Source: Planctomycetaceae bacterium (lineage in GTDB: Bacteria > Planctomycetota > UBA1135 > GCA-002686595). From it: DNA of 64,000 nt. Shown piece after piece: positions 28,501 to 35,616 of this stretch. The notes below the pieces were generated by a model. It was not told the origin of the DNA, searched no databases, and saw nothing but the letters and a program-made list of their open reading frames with translations. The stretch spans positions 124,001 to 188,000 of the forward strand of contig WYBT01000012.1 of assembly GCA_011525785.1 (NCBI GenBank), written 5' to 3'. How positions within the stretch are numbered: position 1 is the first letter of the stretch; each line of letters opens with the position of its first letter. The position numbers and the translations under genes are program-made.

Positions 28501-28854
28501 GAAGCCGTAGCTGGTCGGCGCGGGCCGTCCGTCGACGGGCTCGAGGCGCACCTGCGAGGCGAGCAGCGGATCGACGCGCTCACCCTGCGGCGGGTAGTAG
28601 CTCGAGGCGACGAAGCCGAGGAAGTGCGGCGAGGCGCTGGACTTGTTCTCGCCATCGCCCGCGCCGGGCGCGAGGTCGTCGAGCGCGATGTCGAACACCG
28701 CCGGTGAGCCGCCGTCGACACCCGGCGAGCCTTCGCGGGCTTCGAAGCGCGCTCCGGGCGCGGGCTCGAGCGCAGCATCAGGGGCAGGTGCTTGAGCGGC
28801 AGCGCTCGCGCACAGGGAGATCACGGACACGAAGGACAGTCGGGACGATCGCAT
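25534..28854 (-). CDS. Large secreted S8 subtilase with Ig-like repeats (paralogue 4)
   Basis: The product is 1106 aa, the shortest of the four. The signal peptide is MRSSRLSFVSVISLCASAAA. The triad is Asp in GELDSGISTSH (about 328), His in CGHGTHVTGTIAG (about 362) and Ser in KAGTSMAAPHVSG (about 552), with Asn in FSAGNDGPT. The N-terminal region includes LHHDDSSAMIMADSSR. It has one fewer Ig/fibronectin unit than the others before a diverged C-terminal domain (LKCVAQPTIRTTLLSSGG, then IFAQYWYRDPGDS). It is the most divergent paralogue. A repeat cluster lies upstream of its start. Confidence 0.9.
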   Translation of the reverse strand: MRSSRLSFVSVISLCASAAAQAPAPDAALEPAPGARFEAREGSPGVDGGSPAVFDIALDDLAPGAGDGENKSSASPHFLGFVASSYYPPQGERVDPLLASQVRLEPVDGRPAPTSYGFVMFERRITPERLAVLEELGCRVLGRHPHYCVKVALPPERIDEVAALDFVRWIGAPRATQKFHPALLQRAQQAGDGERLEMYVSVYESDLCEASTREVSATPIEIGPDASAAAGDQRAAAHAWRSNGWQQRALEALGLEVGVYDDAQRTFRVRGGAAALELLAELDFVQFVEAVTLARLHHDDSSAMIMADSSRYYANGNSFFPVGVGELDSGISTSHWDLLYHFNGVGWDFSGSGVGPWADPCGHGTHVTGTIAGDGTASPEHRGMAPGVGSNGVNGRFFNAKIFTSCATQIVDFAGALSVMRQPYGANARPMVVNNSWGSSPMGGAWTGSEYEARLLDDEVFWQYQLYVFSAGNDGPTSGTVGLPAVAKNAFTVGSVNDFRSGSTYPGALSNFSSRGLAADSRWKPNVVAPGDWIRSLQANTTSTYTYKAGTSMAAPHVSGVAAQMCDNHSFFRNAPARMAANLMATAVPKDNTVITTHLNGHLDTYGAGRVQAYHANFNSNGAGWTNWGFDLGAGQGTYADVYVYPGCARLVITMTWHEQAASAGASQAAINDWDLWIDREPFSAGTNTGEYNAGQSSRNTTEIRYIENPPSGWYRWKAHPYSATTTGRFGVSAFAIYNDTTPAPTLQVTQNATYVRPGDEVTFTSTVYNPHWVASAAHLRTSAPGGGWLVDSWRYLNDGPYDSLLDSTNSASECLLGDILNGNSRSANFQYEWYSDGWKQVDTSCYADNVGTLSTTNVVYVDGTPPSAPANVVSTTHPVNAWGCDSNVQFQWDDSFDAGVGVVGYSYEFDQVLDTIPDASVEVVIPIASVYAPDSLAVYYLHVRAVDALGNASATVHAGPYSVMTAGGWSLCTPKLNSQFCLPTMSMSGRLSATGQDDLHLLASNVINNKSGLLFWGFAETAQPFQGGLKCVAQPTIRTTLLSSGGNAGPNDCSGVFDFAFTRAYANANGFNAPGSVIFAQYWYRDPGDSYGTGLSDAVAVVMCE

Positions 28855-29006
28855 GGAAGAGAGGCCTTGGGAGGAATCGGTGAGTCGCCGCGCGTGTGGA
28901 GTTCACGCGCCTGCTCGCCCGAGAGGACGCCGCCGCGCCCGCGCCCAAGTCGTTCTCGAGAATTTCGCGTCCCGCCGACGCCACGCTGAGAAGTCGGCTT
29001 GTCAGC

Positions 29007-29098
29007 GCGGCCTTCATGCCGCGTTGAATGGGCGCAGCGGCCAAAGCGCCGCCGCGCCCCGCGGCATTCGGCCGCGCTGAAATCTCGGTGGGGTCGCT
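29007..29098. repeat. 92-bp direct repeat, copy 1
   Basis: These 92 bp are identical, base for base, to 29155-29246. The unit contains a GCGGC/GCCGC short stem and ends in GGGGTCGCT, where it runs into a long hairpin. The two copies start 148 bp apart. Together they fill most of the 407-bp region between subtilase 4 and the anti-sigma gene. A diverged partial copy lies at 35512-35616. Confidence 0.95.
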
Positions 29099-29149
29099 AC
29101 TACCCCCTGAAACCTCCGCGAAGACGCGGAGACTCCAGGAGGCAGTAGC
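29096..29149 (-). repeat. Long hairpin of the repeat element, copy 1
   Basis: The 25-nt arms are 29096-29120 and 29125-29149, with a 4-nt loop. On the plus strand there are five A.C or C.A mismatches. Read as minus-strand RNA, each becomes a G.U wobble, giving an uninterrupted 25-bp stem. The hairpin is followed (plus-strand sense) by CTCA, i.e. TGAG on the minus strand, as at the other copies. This suggests an element working as minus-strand RNA. Confidence 0.75.
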
Positions 29150-29154
29150 TCAGG

Positions 29155-29246
29155 GCGGCCTTCATGCCGCGTTGAATGGGCGCAGCGGCCAAAGCGCCGC
29201 CGCGCCCCGCGGCATTCGGCCGCGCTGAAATCTCGGTGGGGTCGCT
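29155..29246. repeat. 92-bp direct repeat, copy 2
   Basis: This is a perfect second copy of 29007-29098. It runs into a shortened hairpin (29244-29261) that directly abuts the stop codon of the anti-sigma gene. Confidence 0.95.
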
Positions 29247-29261
29247 GCTACCGGTAGTAGC
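29244..29261 (-). terminator. Short stop-abutting hairpin of the repeat element, copy 2
   Basis: GCTGCTACC (29244-29252) faces GGTAGTAGC (29253-29261) with no spacer. One of the nine pairs is G.T as plus-strand DNA. It corresponds to the outer part of the long hairpin with the inner part missing. It ends at the base next to the stop codon of the minus-strand gene at 29262, so it may act as that gene's transcript end. Confidence 0.5.
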
Positions 29262-30191
29262 TCAGCGCGGCTCGCGTACCGAGAGTTCGCGCAGTTCGAA
29301 GCCCGCCCGCTCCAGGGCCGCGCGCAGCTCCGCCGACGCCAAGCCCTGCGGCGCGACGAACGGCGCTGGGTCGGCGCTGTCCTGGGCTCGAACGGCGACC
29401 AGCACCTGCAGCTGCTGCACGCCCAAGGGCGTCAGGAATCCGCGCTGGTAGCGCACGCGCACGCTCGCGCCTTCGCCCGCGAGCGCGAAACGCTCCGCCG
29501 GGAGCACGTGCAGCCCCGCGGGCAGTCGCAGCGCTGCGCGTGACTCGCCCGAAGGGTGCAGGAGCTCGAAGGGCCGGTCCGCCTGCGCCGCGAAGACCAG
29601 CACCTCGCTCGCTCGTGCGAGGTTCAGGGGCAGCACGAAGTAGCCCGCCTCCACCGGCTCGCGCGGCGCCTGGGCCAGGCGGCGACGGGCCGCATCCAGT
29701 TCCGCCTCGCGCGCCAGCTCGACGAAATGCTGTGGGTCGACGTTCGCGGGCTCAGCCTCGCCGCGCAGGTTCTCCAGGCCGCGCGCCACCAGGCCCTCGA
29801 GCTGCGGGACCTCCGCGGCGTACTCGCGCGCGGCTTCGAAGCCCGGCGCCAGCGCCACCTCGAAGCGTGCGGCGGGCGTGCTGCGCACCAGCTGCACACC
29901 GAGCCAGACCAGCAACGCTGCGGCGGCGGCCAGCGAGGCGGCCCACACGATCGGACGGCGCGAGCTGGCCCGCTCGCTCAGCGCGACGGTCTGCGCCTTC
30001 GCGTTGCGCAGGAGCTCGTCGGTCTCGAGCAGGGCGCGAACGCGCGCGGCCAGCGCCGGCTCCGCGGACAGCCGGCGTTCGAACTCGAGCTGCTCGCGCT
30101 CGTCGAGCAGCCCGTCGATGTAGGCCACGCACAGCGCGCGGTCGGCGTCGCTCCAGGCGCTTTCGCCACGTCCCTCGGGGCGCGAGTTCAT
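29262..30191 (-). CDS. Transmembrane anti-sigma-type protein
   Basis: The product is 309 aa. The ATG overlaps the stop of the ECF sigma gene by 4 nt (ATGA), the classical sigma/anti-sigma arrangement. The cytoplasmic N-terminus (about 15-65) reads CVAYIDGLLDEREQLEFERR, then ALAARVRALLETDELLR, matching the helical sigma-binding domain of anti-sigma factors. It lacks the zinc-binding H-x3-C-x2-C. One transmembrane helix covers about 80-102. A C-terminal extracytoplasmic domain of about 200 aa, with a helical stretch (EVPQLEGLVARGLENLRGE) and a beta-rich end, could sense a signal. The partner is inferred from overlap. Confidence 0.75.
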   Translation of the reverse strand: MNSRPEGRGESAWSDADRALCVAYIDGLLDEREQLEFERRLSAEPALAARVRALLETDELLRNAKAQTVALSERASSRRPIVWAASLAAAAALLVWLGVQLVRSTPAARFEVALAPGFEAAREYAAEVPQLEGLVARGLENLRGEAEPANVDPQHFVELAREAELDAARRRLAQAPREPVEAGYFVLPLNLARASEVLVFAAQADRPFELLHPSGESRAALRLPAGLHVLPAERFALAGEGASVRVRYQRGFLTPLGVQQLQVLVAVRAQDSADPAPFVAPQGLASAELRAALERAGFELRELSVREPR

Positions 30192-30766
30192 TCGCTCAGG
30201 TCCTCCTCGACGAGTCCTTTGCGCTGCAGACACTCGCGCAGCGCGATCAGTGCGCGGTGGACGCGCACGTGGACGGTGTTGCGGTGCACGCCCAGCCGCG
30301 CCGCGATGGCTTCGCCCTCCAAACCCGCCTCGTAGCGCAGCTCCAGCGTGCTGCGCTGCTCGTCGTTCAGGCGCGTGCGGCACTCCGCGAGCGCGGCGAG
30401 CAGTTGGCGTCGAGCGAGGCTCTCGCGCGGGCCGCGGGAGGGGTCGCTGGGCGGGTCGAGGAGGGCGGCGGAGTCGGGCACGGGGCGGGCGCGCTGGCGC
30501 TTGCGGAAGTCGGAGAGGACGCCCCAGGCGCGGTATTTCAGGAAAGCGCTCAAATCCCGCGGCGGCGGCGCGCCGCGCGCGATGTAGGCCAGCGTCGAGC
30601 GCACGGCCTCCTGCGCCAGGTCCTCGAGCTCCTCGCTCGGCGCGCCCCGCCGCGCGAGTTCCGACCGTGCCGCGAGCAGCGCCAGCTGGGCGAGCTGTTC
30701 GCGCTCCGGCCCGCGCTCCCGCGCGCCGGACCACAGCGCTTCATCCTCGACGTCTTCGCTCGCCAC
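30188..30766 (-). CDS. ECF-type sigma factor
   Basis: The product is 192 aa from the GTG at 30766 (VASEDVEDEALWSGARERG), taken because the frame upstream lies in the end of cheB and is unlike sigma factors. Region 2 includes SEELEDLAQEAVRSTLAYI and LSAFLKYRAWGVLSDFRKRQ. Region 4 includes CRTRLNDEQRSTLELRYEAG and EAIAARLGVHRNTVHVRVHR. No clear Shine-Dalgarno is visible, and no in-frame ATG suits. It sits 41 nt downstream of cheB and is coupled to the anti-sigma gene, so chemosensory output may reach transcription through it. Confidence 0.85.
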   Translation of the reverse strand: MASEDVEDEALWSGARERGPEREQLAQLALLAARSELARRGAPSEELEDLAQEAVRSTLAYIARGAPPPRDLSAFLKYRAWGVLSDFRKRQRARPVPDSAALLDPPSDPSRGPRESLARRQLLAALAECRTRLNDEQRSTLELRYEAGLEGEAIAARLGVHRNTVHVRVHRALIALRECLQRKGLVEEDLSE

Positions 30767-30807
30767 GCGCGAGAGCTTGACCGCGTGCGCGAGGGCCGCG
30801 CAAGGCT

Positions 30808-31854
30808 TCAGGCCGCGAGCTGGCGCAACCGCGCGCCGATCTCGTTCAACGGCAACACGCCCTCCGCCGCGCCCAGGGCAACGGCTTCCTTGGGCATGCC
30901 GTACACCACGCAGGTGGCCTCGTTCTGGGCCAGCGTTCGGGCGCCGGCCTGGCGCATGGCGAGCAGCCCGCGCGCTCCGTCGTCGCCCATGCCAGTGAGC
31001 AGCGCCGCGGCGCAGTTGGCGCCCGCAACGCGCGCGCAGGACTCGAACAGCACGTCGACCGACGGTCGGTGGCGGTTGACGCGCTCGCCGTCGAACACGC
31101 GCACGCCGTACACCGCGCCCGAGCGCGTGAGTTCCATCTGACGGCCGCCGGGCGCGATCAACGCGTGGCCGGTGAGCACGCGGTCGCCGTCCTGCGCTTC
31201 CTTGACCTTGATGCGGCAGGCGCCGTCCAAGCGCTCGGCGAACGACTTGGTGAAGCGCTCGGGCATGTGCTGGACGACCACGATTCCCGGCGCGTCCGCG
31301 GGCATCGAGCCCAGGACCTCCATCAGCGCGTCGGTGCCGCCGGTCGAAGCCCCGAGGGCCACGACCTTGTTGGTGGTGCGCAGCATCGCGCCAGTGCTCG
31401 CCACGGGGGCCTTGGCGACTTGCGGCGCGGCGCCGGCAGGTCGCACGCGCACTCGCGCGCGGGCCGCGGCGCGCACCTTGGCCACCAGATCGCTGGCGAA
31501 CTGCGCGCTCTCGCCGGGCACGCTCGCGCGCGGCTTGGTCACGAAGTCGACCGCGCCCAGCTCCAGCGCGCGCAGCGTGGTGTCGCAACCGATCTCGGTC
31601 AGCGATGAAACCATCACCACCGGCGTCGGCCGCAGCCGCATGAGCTTCTCGAGGAAGGTCAGCCCGTCCATGCGCGGCATCTCGACGTCGAGCGTGAGCA
31701 CGTCGGGAGCGAGCGACTTGATCTGATCGGCCGCCACGATCGGATCGGCGGCCACGCCCACGACCTCGAGCCCCGGGTCCTTGGACAGCACTTCGCTGAG
31801 CATGCGCCGCATCAGCGCCGAGTCGTCGACGACCAGCACGCGCGAGCGAGTCAT
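30808..31854 (-). CDS. cheB: Chemotaxis response regulator methylesterase/glutamine deamidase CheB
   Basis: The product is 348 aa. The receiver domain (1-125) has the phospho-acceptor D56 in LTLDVEMPRMDG. The methylesterase domain (about 160-345) has the catalytic Ser in ALGASTGGTDAL, His in VVVQHMPERFT and Asp in LLTGMGDDGARG. It removes methyl groups from receptor glutamates and counteracts the CheR half of the neighbouring fusion. The ATG at 31854 overlaps the preceding stop (ATGA); an upstream ATG at 31902 would run into the neighbour's coding end. Confidence 0.95.
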   Translation of the reverse strand: MTRSRVLVVDDSALMRRMLSEVLSKDPGLEVVGVAADPIVAADQIKSLAPDVLTLDVEMPRMDGLTFLEKLMRLRPTPVVMVSSLTEIGCDTTLRALELGAVDFVTKPRASVPGESAQFASDLVAKVRAAARARVRVRPAGAAPQVAKAPVASTGAMLRTTNKVVALGASTGGTDALMEVLGSMPADAPGIVVVQHMPERFTKSFAERLDGACRIKVKEAQDGDRVLTGHALIAPGGRQMELTRSGAVYGVRVFDGERVNRHRPSVDVLFESCARVAGANCAAALLTGMGDDGARGLLAMRQAGARTLAQNEATCVVYGMPKEAVALGAAEGVLPLNEIGARLRQLAA

Positions 31855-33584
31855 GCCGCTTGCGCCTCCGCGTCGCACACCCGCCAGCGGTACAGCGCGC
31901 ACGAGGCGCGGCCGCCTTCGGTCAGTTCGAATTGCTCACAGAACGCGCGCACCAGCGCCAGGCCGCGCCCCGAGGGCTCTCCGGGCGCAGGCGGCGTCAA
32001 GCTCTCGGGATCGAAGCCCGCGCCGTCGTCGCGCACGCAGATCTGCAGCACGCCGCCGTTGGGTTGGGGTTGATGGTCGAAGCGGATCCAGACCGAGCCG
32101 TGACGGAGCGTCTCCAGGCGCTGCTGCCGCTGGCGCTGGTACTTCTCGAAGCCGTCGGGACCGCGCTTGAGCGAGGACTCGCAGGCCAGCACGCCGTGGT
32201 CGACCGCGTTGGTGTACAGCTCGGTGAGGATCAGGTGCAGCGCCTCGCGGTGCGGATCGAGGCCTTGCAGTTCGTGCAGCGCGCGCAACAGGAGCGGGCG
32301 CGGGTCGAGTTCGCGCAGCGCGTCCGCGCCCAGGCGCAGTTCGAGCGACCAGGCCAGCGGCTGCCGTCCGGCGCCGGCGCTGTTGGCCACCAGCTTGAAG
32401 CGCGGGACCGCGGCGGGGTCCACGCGCAGCTCCATCAGCGTCACGTCGTCGCGCTGCGGCTGATCACGGCGATGGCCGGCCAGCGCCATCTCCAGGCGTT
32501 CGAACAAGAGTTCGACGTCGCCGCGTCCAGCCAGGATCCCGGTCAGCCGTTCGGTCTCGAACTGCTCGCCGTGCGCGTTCTCCTGTTCGATCAAGCCATC
32601 GGTGTACACGTACACCCGCTCGCCGCTCTGCGCCTGGAAGCGGCGCAGCGTGTCGTCGAACTCCTTGGGCCCGAGCACGCCCAGCGGCACGTGCAGCGAC
32701 TCGATCGCCTGCAGTCCCCCGCTGGCGTCGCGCACGAAGGCCGGTGGCAGCCCGCCGTTCCACGCGCCGATCGCGCCGGTGGCGTGATCGACTTCGAGCG
32801 CGCAGGCGCACAGGAAGATGTTGCGCGGGAACAGGCTGCGCATGCGCTTGTTGAGCTCGCGCAGGATGTCCGACATGCCGAAGCCGGCGCGCGTCATCGA
32901 ATAGAAGATGTCGGCGGCGGGCAGCGCGCCGAGCGCGGCCTGCAGGCCGTGGCCCGTGAAGTCGCCGACCAGGACGTGCTGGCGGCCGGCGGGCCCCCAG
33001 GCGGAGAGCACGATGTCGCCGTGGAAGTTCTCGGCCGACGCCTCGAGCACGCGCAGATTCTCGCGCCCGCTCGCGTCGCGCTGCACGATGTGGTGCATGA
33101 GCGCCTTCGCCAGGCGCTGTTCCTCGCGCGCCGCCACGCGGTGCGCCAGCAGCTCCTCGCTCTGGCGCCGCAACAGATCGTGGAGCTCCCCGATCTGGCG
33201 CCAGGCGCGCACCTTGGCCTGCAGCACGTCGGCCGACACGGGCTTGTGCAGACACTCGTCCCCGCCCGCCTGCGCGCAGCGCACGAGCGCTTCGTTCGAG
33301 TGGTCGTAGGTCACGATCAGCACCGGCGTGAAGCACTCCGCCGAGAGCTTCTTGATGCGCGCGCAGGCCGAGAAGCCGTCCTCGACCGGCATGTGCGCGT
33401 CGAGCAGCACGCAGTCGGGGCGTTCGCGCTCGAAGGCCTCGACCGCCTGGGCGCCGTCCTCGACCAGCACGACTTCGCAGCCGAAGTCGGACAAGAGCGC
33501 GTTGAGCAACTCGCGCTGCGAAGGCTGGTCGTCGGCGACCAGCACCTTGAGGGGCCGCGTATTCGCTGCGAAGGGAGCTTGCAT
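31851..33584 (-). CDS. Response regulator-SpoIIE phosphatase-HATPase fusion
   Basis: The product is 577 aa. The receiver domain (about 10-130) has acceptor D62 in CVLLDAHMPVEDG. A linker coiled coil leads to a PP2C/SpoIIE-type phosphatase (about 180-375) with LVGDFTGHGLQAALGALPAA, VYTDGLIEQEN and QRDDVTLMEL supplying metal-binding aspartates. A C-terminal GHKL ATPase (about 420-570) has LTELYTNAVDHG, VRDDGAGFD and GRGLALVRAF, as in RsbW-type anti-sigma kinases. So one protein holds both phosphatase and kinase of a partner switch, under phospho-input, next to a STAS gene that could be its substrate. The output partner is not proven. Confidence 0.9.
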   Translation of the reverse strand: MQAPFAANTRPLKVLVADDQPSQRELLNALLSDFGCEVVLVEDGAQAVEAFERERPDCVLLDAHMPVEDGFSACARIKKLSAECFTPVLIVTYDHSNEALVRCAQAGGDECLHKPVSADVLQAKVRAWRQIGELHDLLRRQSEELLAHRVAAREEQRLAKALMHHIVQRDASGRENLRVLEASAENFHGDIVLSAWGPAGRQHVLVGDFTGHGLQAALGALPAADIFYSMTRAGFGMSDILRELNKRMRSLFPRNIFLCACALEVDHATGAIGAWNGGLPPAFVRDASGGLQAIESLHVPLGVLGPKEFDDTLRRFQAQSGERVYVYTDGLIEQENAHGEQFETERLTGILAGRGDVELLFERLEMALAGHRRDQPQRDDVTLMELRVDPAAVPRFKLVANSAGAGRQPLAWSLELRLGADALRELDPRPLLLRALHELQGLDPHREALHLILTELYTNAVDHGVLACESSLKRGPDGFEKYQRQRQQRLETLRHGSVWIRFDHQPQPNGGVLQICVRDDGAGFDPESLTPPAPGEPSGRGLALVRAFCEQFELTEGGRASCALYRWRVCDAEAQAA

Positions 33585-33600
33585 GGCGTGACGCTCCGCT

Positions 33601-33906
33601 TCAGGCGACCTCGAACAACTGGTGGAAGTTCGCCACCTTGAGGATCTTCGACACGGCTGGGCGCACGTTGGCGATCGCGACGGGGAACTTGTCGCCGCCC
33701 GCGTGCTCGCGCAGGAGCAGCAACATGCCCAGGGCCGAGCTGTCGATGTACTCGGCGTCCTTGAGGTCGACCACCACCTGGCGCGGACGCGGGCTCGCGC
33801 TCTCGTAGGCGCGCCGGAAGTCGCTGTGGCACTTGAAGTCGAAGGCCCCGTGCACGCTGATCGTGAGCGTGCCGCTGTCCAAGGAGTACTCGCTGGTGAT
33901 GTTCAT
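33601..33906 (-). CDS. STAS-domain anti-sigma factor antagonist
   Basis: The product is 101 aa, a complete single STAS domain. VVVDLKDAEYIDSSALGMLL carries serines 56-57 at the phosphorylation site of SpoIIAA/RsbV proteins. The gene is 16 nt upstream of the phosphatase-ATPase fusion, its likely partner. The phosphatase half would dephosphorylate this serine and the HATPase half could phosphorylate it. The ATG at 33906 gives the normal family length. Confidence 0.9.
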   Translation of the reverse strand: MNITSEYSLDSGTLTISVHGAFDFKCHSDFRRAYESASPRPRQVVVDLKDAEYIDSSALGMLLLLREHAGGDKFPVAIANVRPAVSKILKVANFHQLFEVA

Positions 33907-33929
33907 GGGGACCGGACGCCGACCAGCGC

Positions 33930-35438
33930 CTAGAAGAGCGTGATGTCGGGCTCGGCGACGGTGCGAGTGTTTCGGACGATCTGCTCGCCGTACTGATGCT
34001 CGCTGTGCGCCACGTCGGCGCTGGCGTTCCCAGGCACGGGTCGCACGAAGGCCTTCCCGTCGTGCGTCTGGAACAGCACCTCGAGCGGCGCGTTGCCGCC
34101 CAGGCGCGCCCCGATCAGCGGGATCGACTCGCGCTCGAGGAACTGCTTCACGAAGGCCGCGTTGCGCTCCGACGCAGAGCCCGAGAGGCTGATCTGGCTG
34201 AGCACGTGCGCGGCGCCGAAGGCCTTGGCGCGCAACCGACGGCGCTCGCCTCCGCGCTGCATCACCGCGTTGATCAAGAGCTCCATGGCGTGCACGCCGA
34301 AGCGGCTGGAGTGCTCTTCGCCGCCCGGAGCGGTCGGCAGCAGGATGTGGTTCATGCCCCCCACGCGCGCGATCGGATCCCACAGGCAGGCCGCGACGCA
34401 CGAGCCCAGCAGCGTGCGCACGACGGTCGGAGTCTGCGTGGCGAACACTTCGCCGATGGTGATCGAGCGCCGCGGCAGTTGCGCGCTGCTCGCGTTGCGC
34501 GCCTCGGCCGCCAGCACGCGCGCGGGCATCGCCGGCGGCGGCGTCGCGAGGCCGCGACTGGCCGCGCGCTTTTTGTGCACCGTCTTGGGCAGCGGCTCGA
34601 ACAGCTCGGCGAGAAAGTGCAGGTTCTCGGAGTGCCCGATCATCAGGTACCCCTCGTCGGCGAGGTGCGTGTGCAAACGCCGGAACAGCGCGTCCTGCGT
34701 GCGCCGATCGAAGTAGATCACCACGTTGCGACAGAAGATGGCGTCGAAGCGGCCTTCGACCCCCCATTCGTCGTCCATGAAGTTGAGCCGCTCGAAGCGC
34801 ACCAGCTGCGCCAGCTCGGGCCGCACCTTGTAGTGGCCCGCCCAGCGTCCCTTGCCGCGCAGGAAGTGCCGGCGGACGGTCTCGCTCGGCAGGCCGTCGA
34901 CGCGCTCGGTCGGATAGACGCCGGCCTTGGCGCGCGCGAGCACGTCGGTGTCGATGTCCGTGGCCAGGATCTCGATGCGCCAGCCCTTGCCCGCGAAGTG
35001 CTCGAAGGCCGTCATGGCGAGCGTGTAGGGCTCTTCGCCGCTCGAGCACGCCGCGCTCCACAGTCGCACGTGGCGCGGCCCGCCCTTGCGCGCGCGCGCC
35101 TCCAGCTCGGGGAACAGGCGCGTGCGCAGGAATTCGAAGTGGTGCGGCTCGCGGAAGAAGTCGGTCTTGTTGGTCGTGACGCAGTTGATCAGCTCGACCA
35201 CTTCCTCGGCCTCGGCCGGGAGCGAACGCACCAGCTCGCAGTACTCGCCGTAGCTGGCGAGGTCATTGGCGCGCAGGCGGCGCGCGACACGTCCTTCGAC
35301 GAGGCTGCGCTTGGAGTCGTTGAGCGAGATGCCCGTCAGCTCGTAGATCAGCGTGCGCAGCGAGTCGAACTCGGCATCGCTGAGCTGGCCCTGGGGTGCG
35401 GGTGAATCCGGATTGAGTTCAGGGCGCGTCGGGGACAT
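33930..35438 (-). CDS. CheR methyltransferase fused to CheD glutamine deamidase
   Basis: The product is 502 aa. Residues 18-290 are CheR: TTNKTDFFREP, the SAM loop LWSAACSSGEEPYTLAM and FDAIFCRNVVIYFD. After an Ala/Pro-rich linker, residues 328-485 are CheD. RTLLGSCVAACLWDP holds the nucleophile C347 and GGMNHILLPTA holds H364. Their 17-residue spacing equals that of Cys27/His44 in Thermotoga CheD. The protein would both methylate receptor glutamates and deamidate glutamines. It ends in EPDITLF, a tail nearly shared with the soluble MCP-like protein at 40393. CheR-CheD fusions are unusual; the two are normally separate genes. Confidence 0.92.
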   Translation of the reverse strand: MSPTRPELNPDSPAPQGQLSDAEFDSLRTLIYELTGISLNDSKRSLVEGRVARRLRANDLASYGEYCELVRSLPAEAEEVVELINCVTTNKTDFFREPHHFEFLRTRLFPELEARARKGGPRHVRLWSAACSSGEEPYTLAMTAFEHFAGKGWRIEILATDIDTDVLARAKAGVYPTERVDGLPSETVRRHFLRGKGRWAGHYKVRPELAQLVRFERLNFMDDEWGVEGRFDAIFCRNVVIYFDRRTQDALFRRLHTHLADEGYLMIGHSENLHFLAELFEPLPKTVHKKRAASRGLATPPPAMPARVLAAEARNASSAQLPRRSITIGEVFATQTPTVVRTLLGSCVAACLWDPIARVGGMNHILLPTAPGGEEHSSRFGVHAMELLINAVMQRGGERRRLRAKAFGAAHVLSQISLSGSASERNAAFVKQFLERESIPLIGARLGGNAPLEVLFQTHDGKAFVRPVPGNASADVAHSEHQYGEQIVRNTRTVAEPDITLF

Positions 35439-35616
35439 GCAGGCGCTCGCCGGCCGGGCGCGGTGGCCCTGGCGAGCGAGCGCTTTTCGGTCGTCCGCAC
35501 CGTCGTTCTGGAGCGCCGCTGCGCCCCGCGGCCTTCGGCCGCGCTGAAATCTCGGGTTGGGTCGCCACTAGCTCCTGGAGCCTTCGCGAGGCGCGAAGGC
35601 TCCAGCCATCAGTGGC
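35439..35616 (-). repeat. Intergenic region holding a partial third copy of the repeat element
   Basis: From 35512 to 35616 the sequence aligns with 29044-29149 with several substitutions and an indel. It ends in a hairpin with 25-nt arms (35564-35588, 35592-35616), 20 of 25 positions pairing, loop 3 nt. The inner stem differs from copy 1 (GGAGCCTTCGCG against its complement), yet pairing is kept by changes on both arms. The hairpin directly abuts the stop codon of the MCP gene at 35617, as copy 2 abuts the anti-sigma gene. It probably ends the MCP transcript. The rest, up to 35438, is the leader of cheR-cheD. Confidence 0.75.

Noticed and set aside
29028..29451. Short plus-strand frames with a repeated peptide
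   Set aside because: The identical peptides arise only because the 92-bp DNA repeat is translated twice. There is no ribosome-binding site or conserved protein.
31860..33641. Plus-strand open frame opposite the phosphatase-ATPase gene
   Set aside because: It is a shadow of a strongly conserved minus-strand gene and has no start signal or domain.
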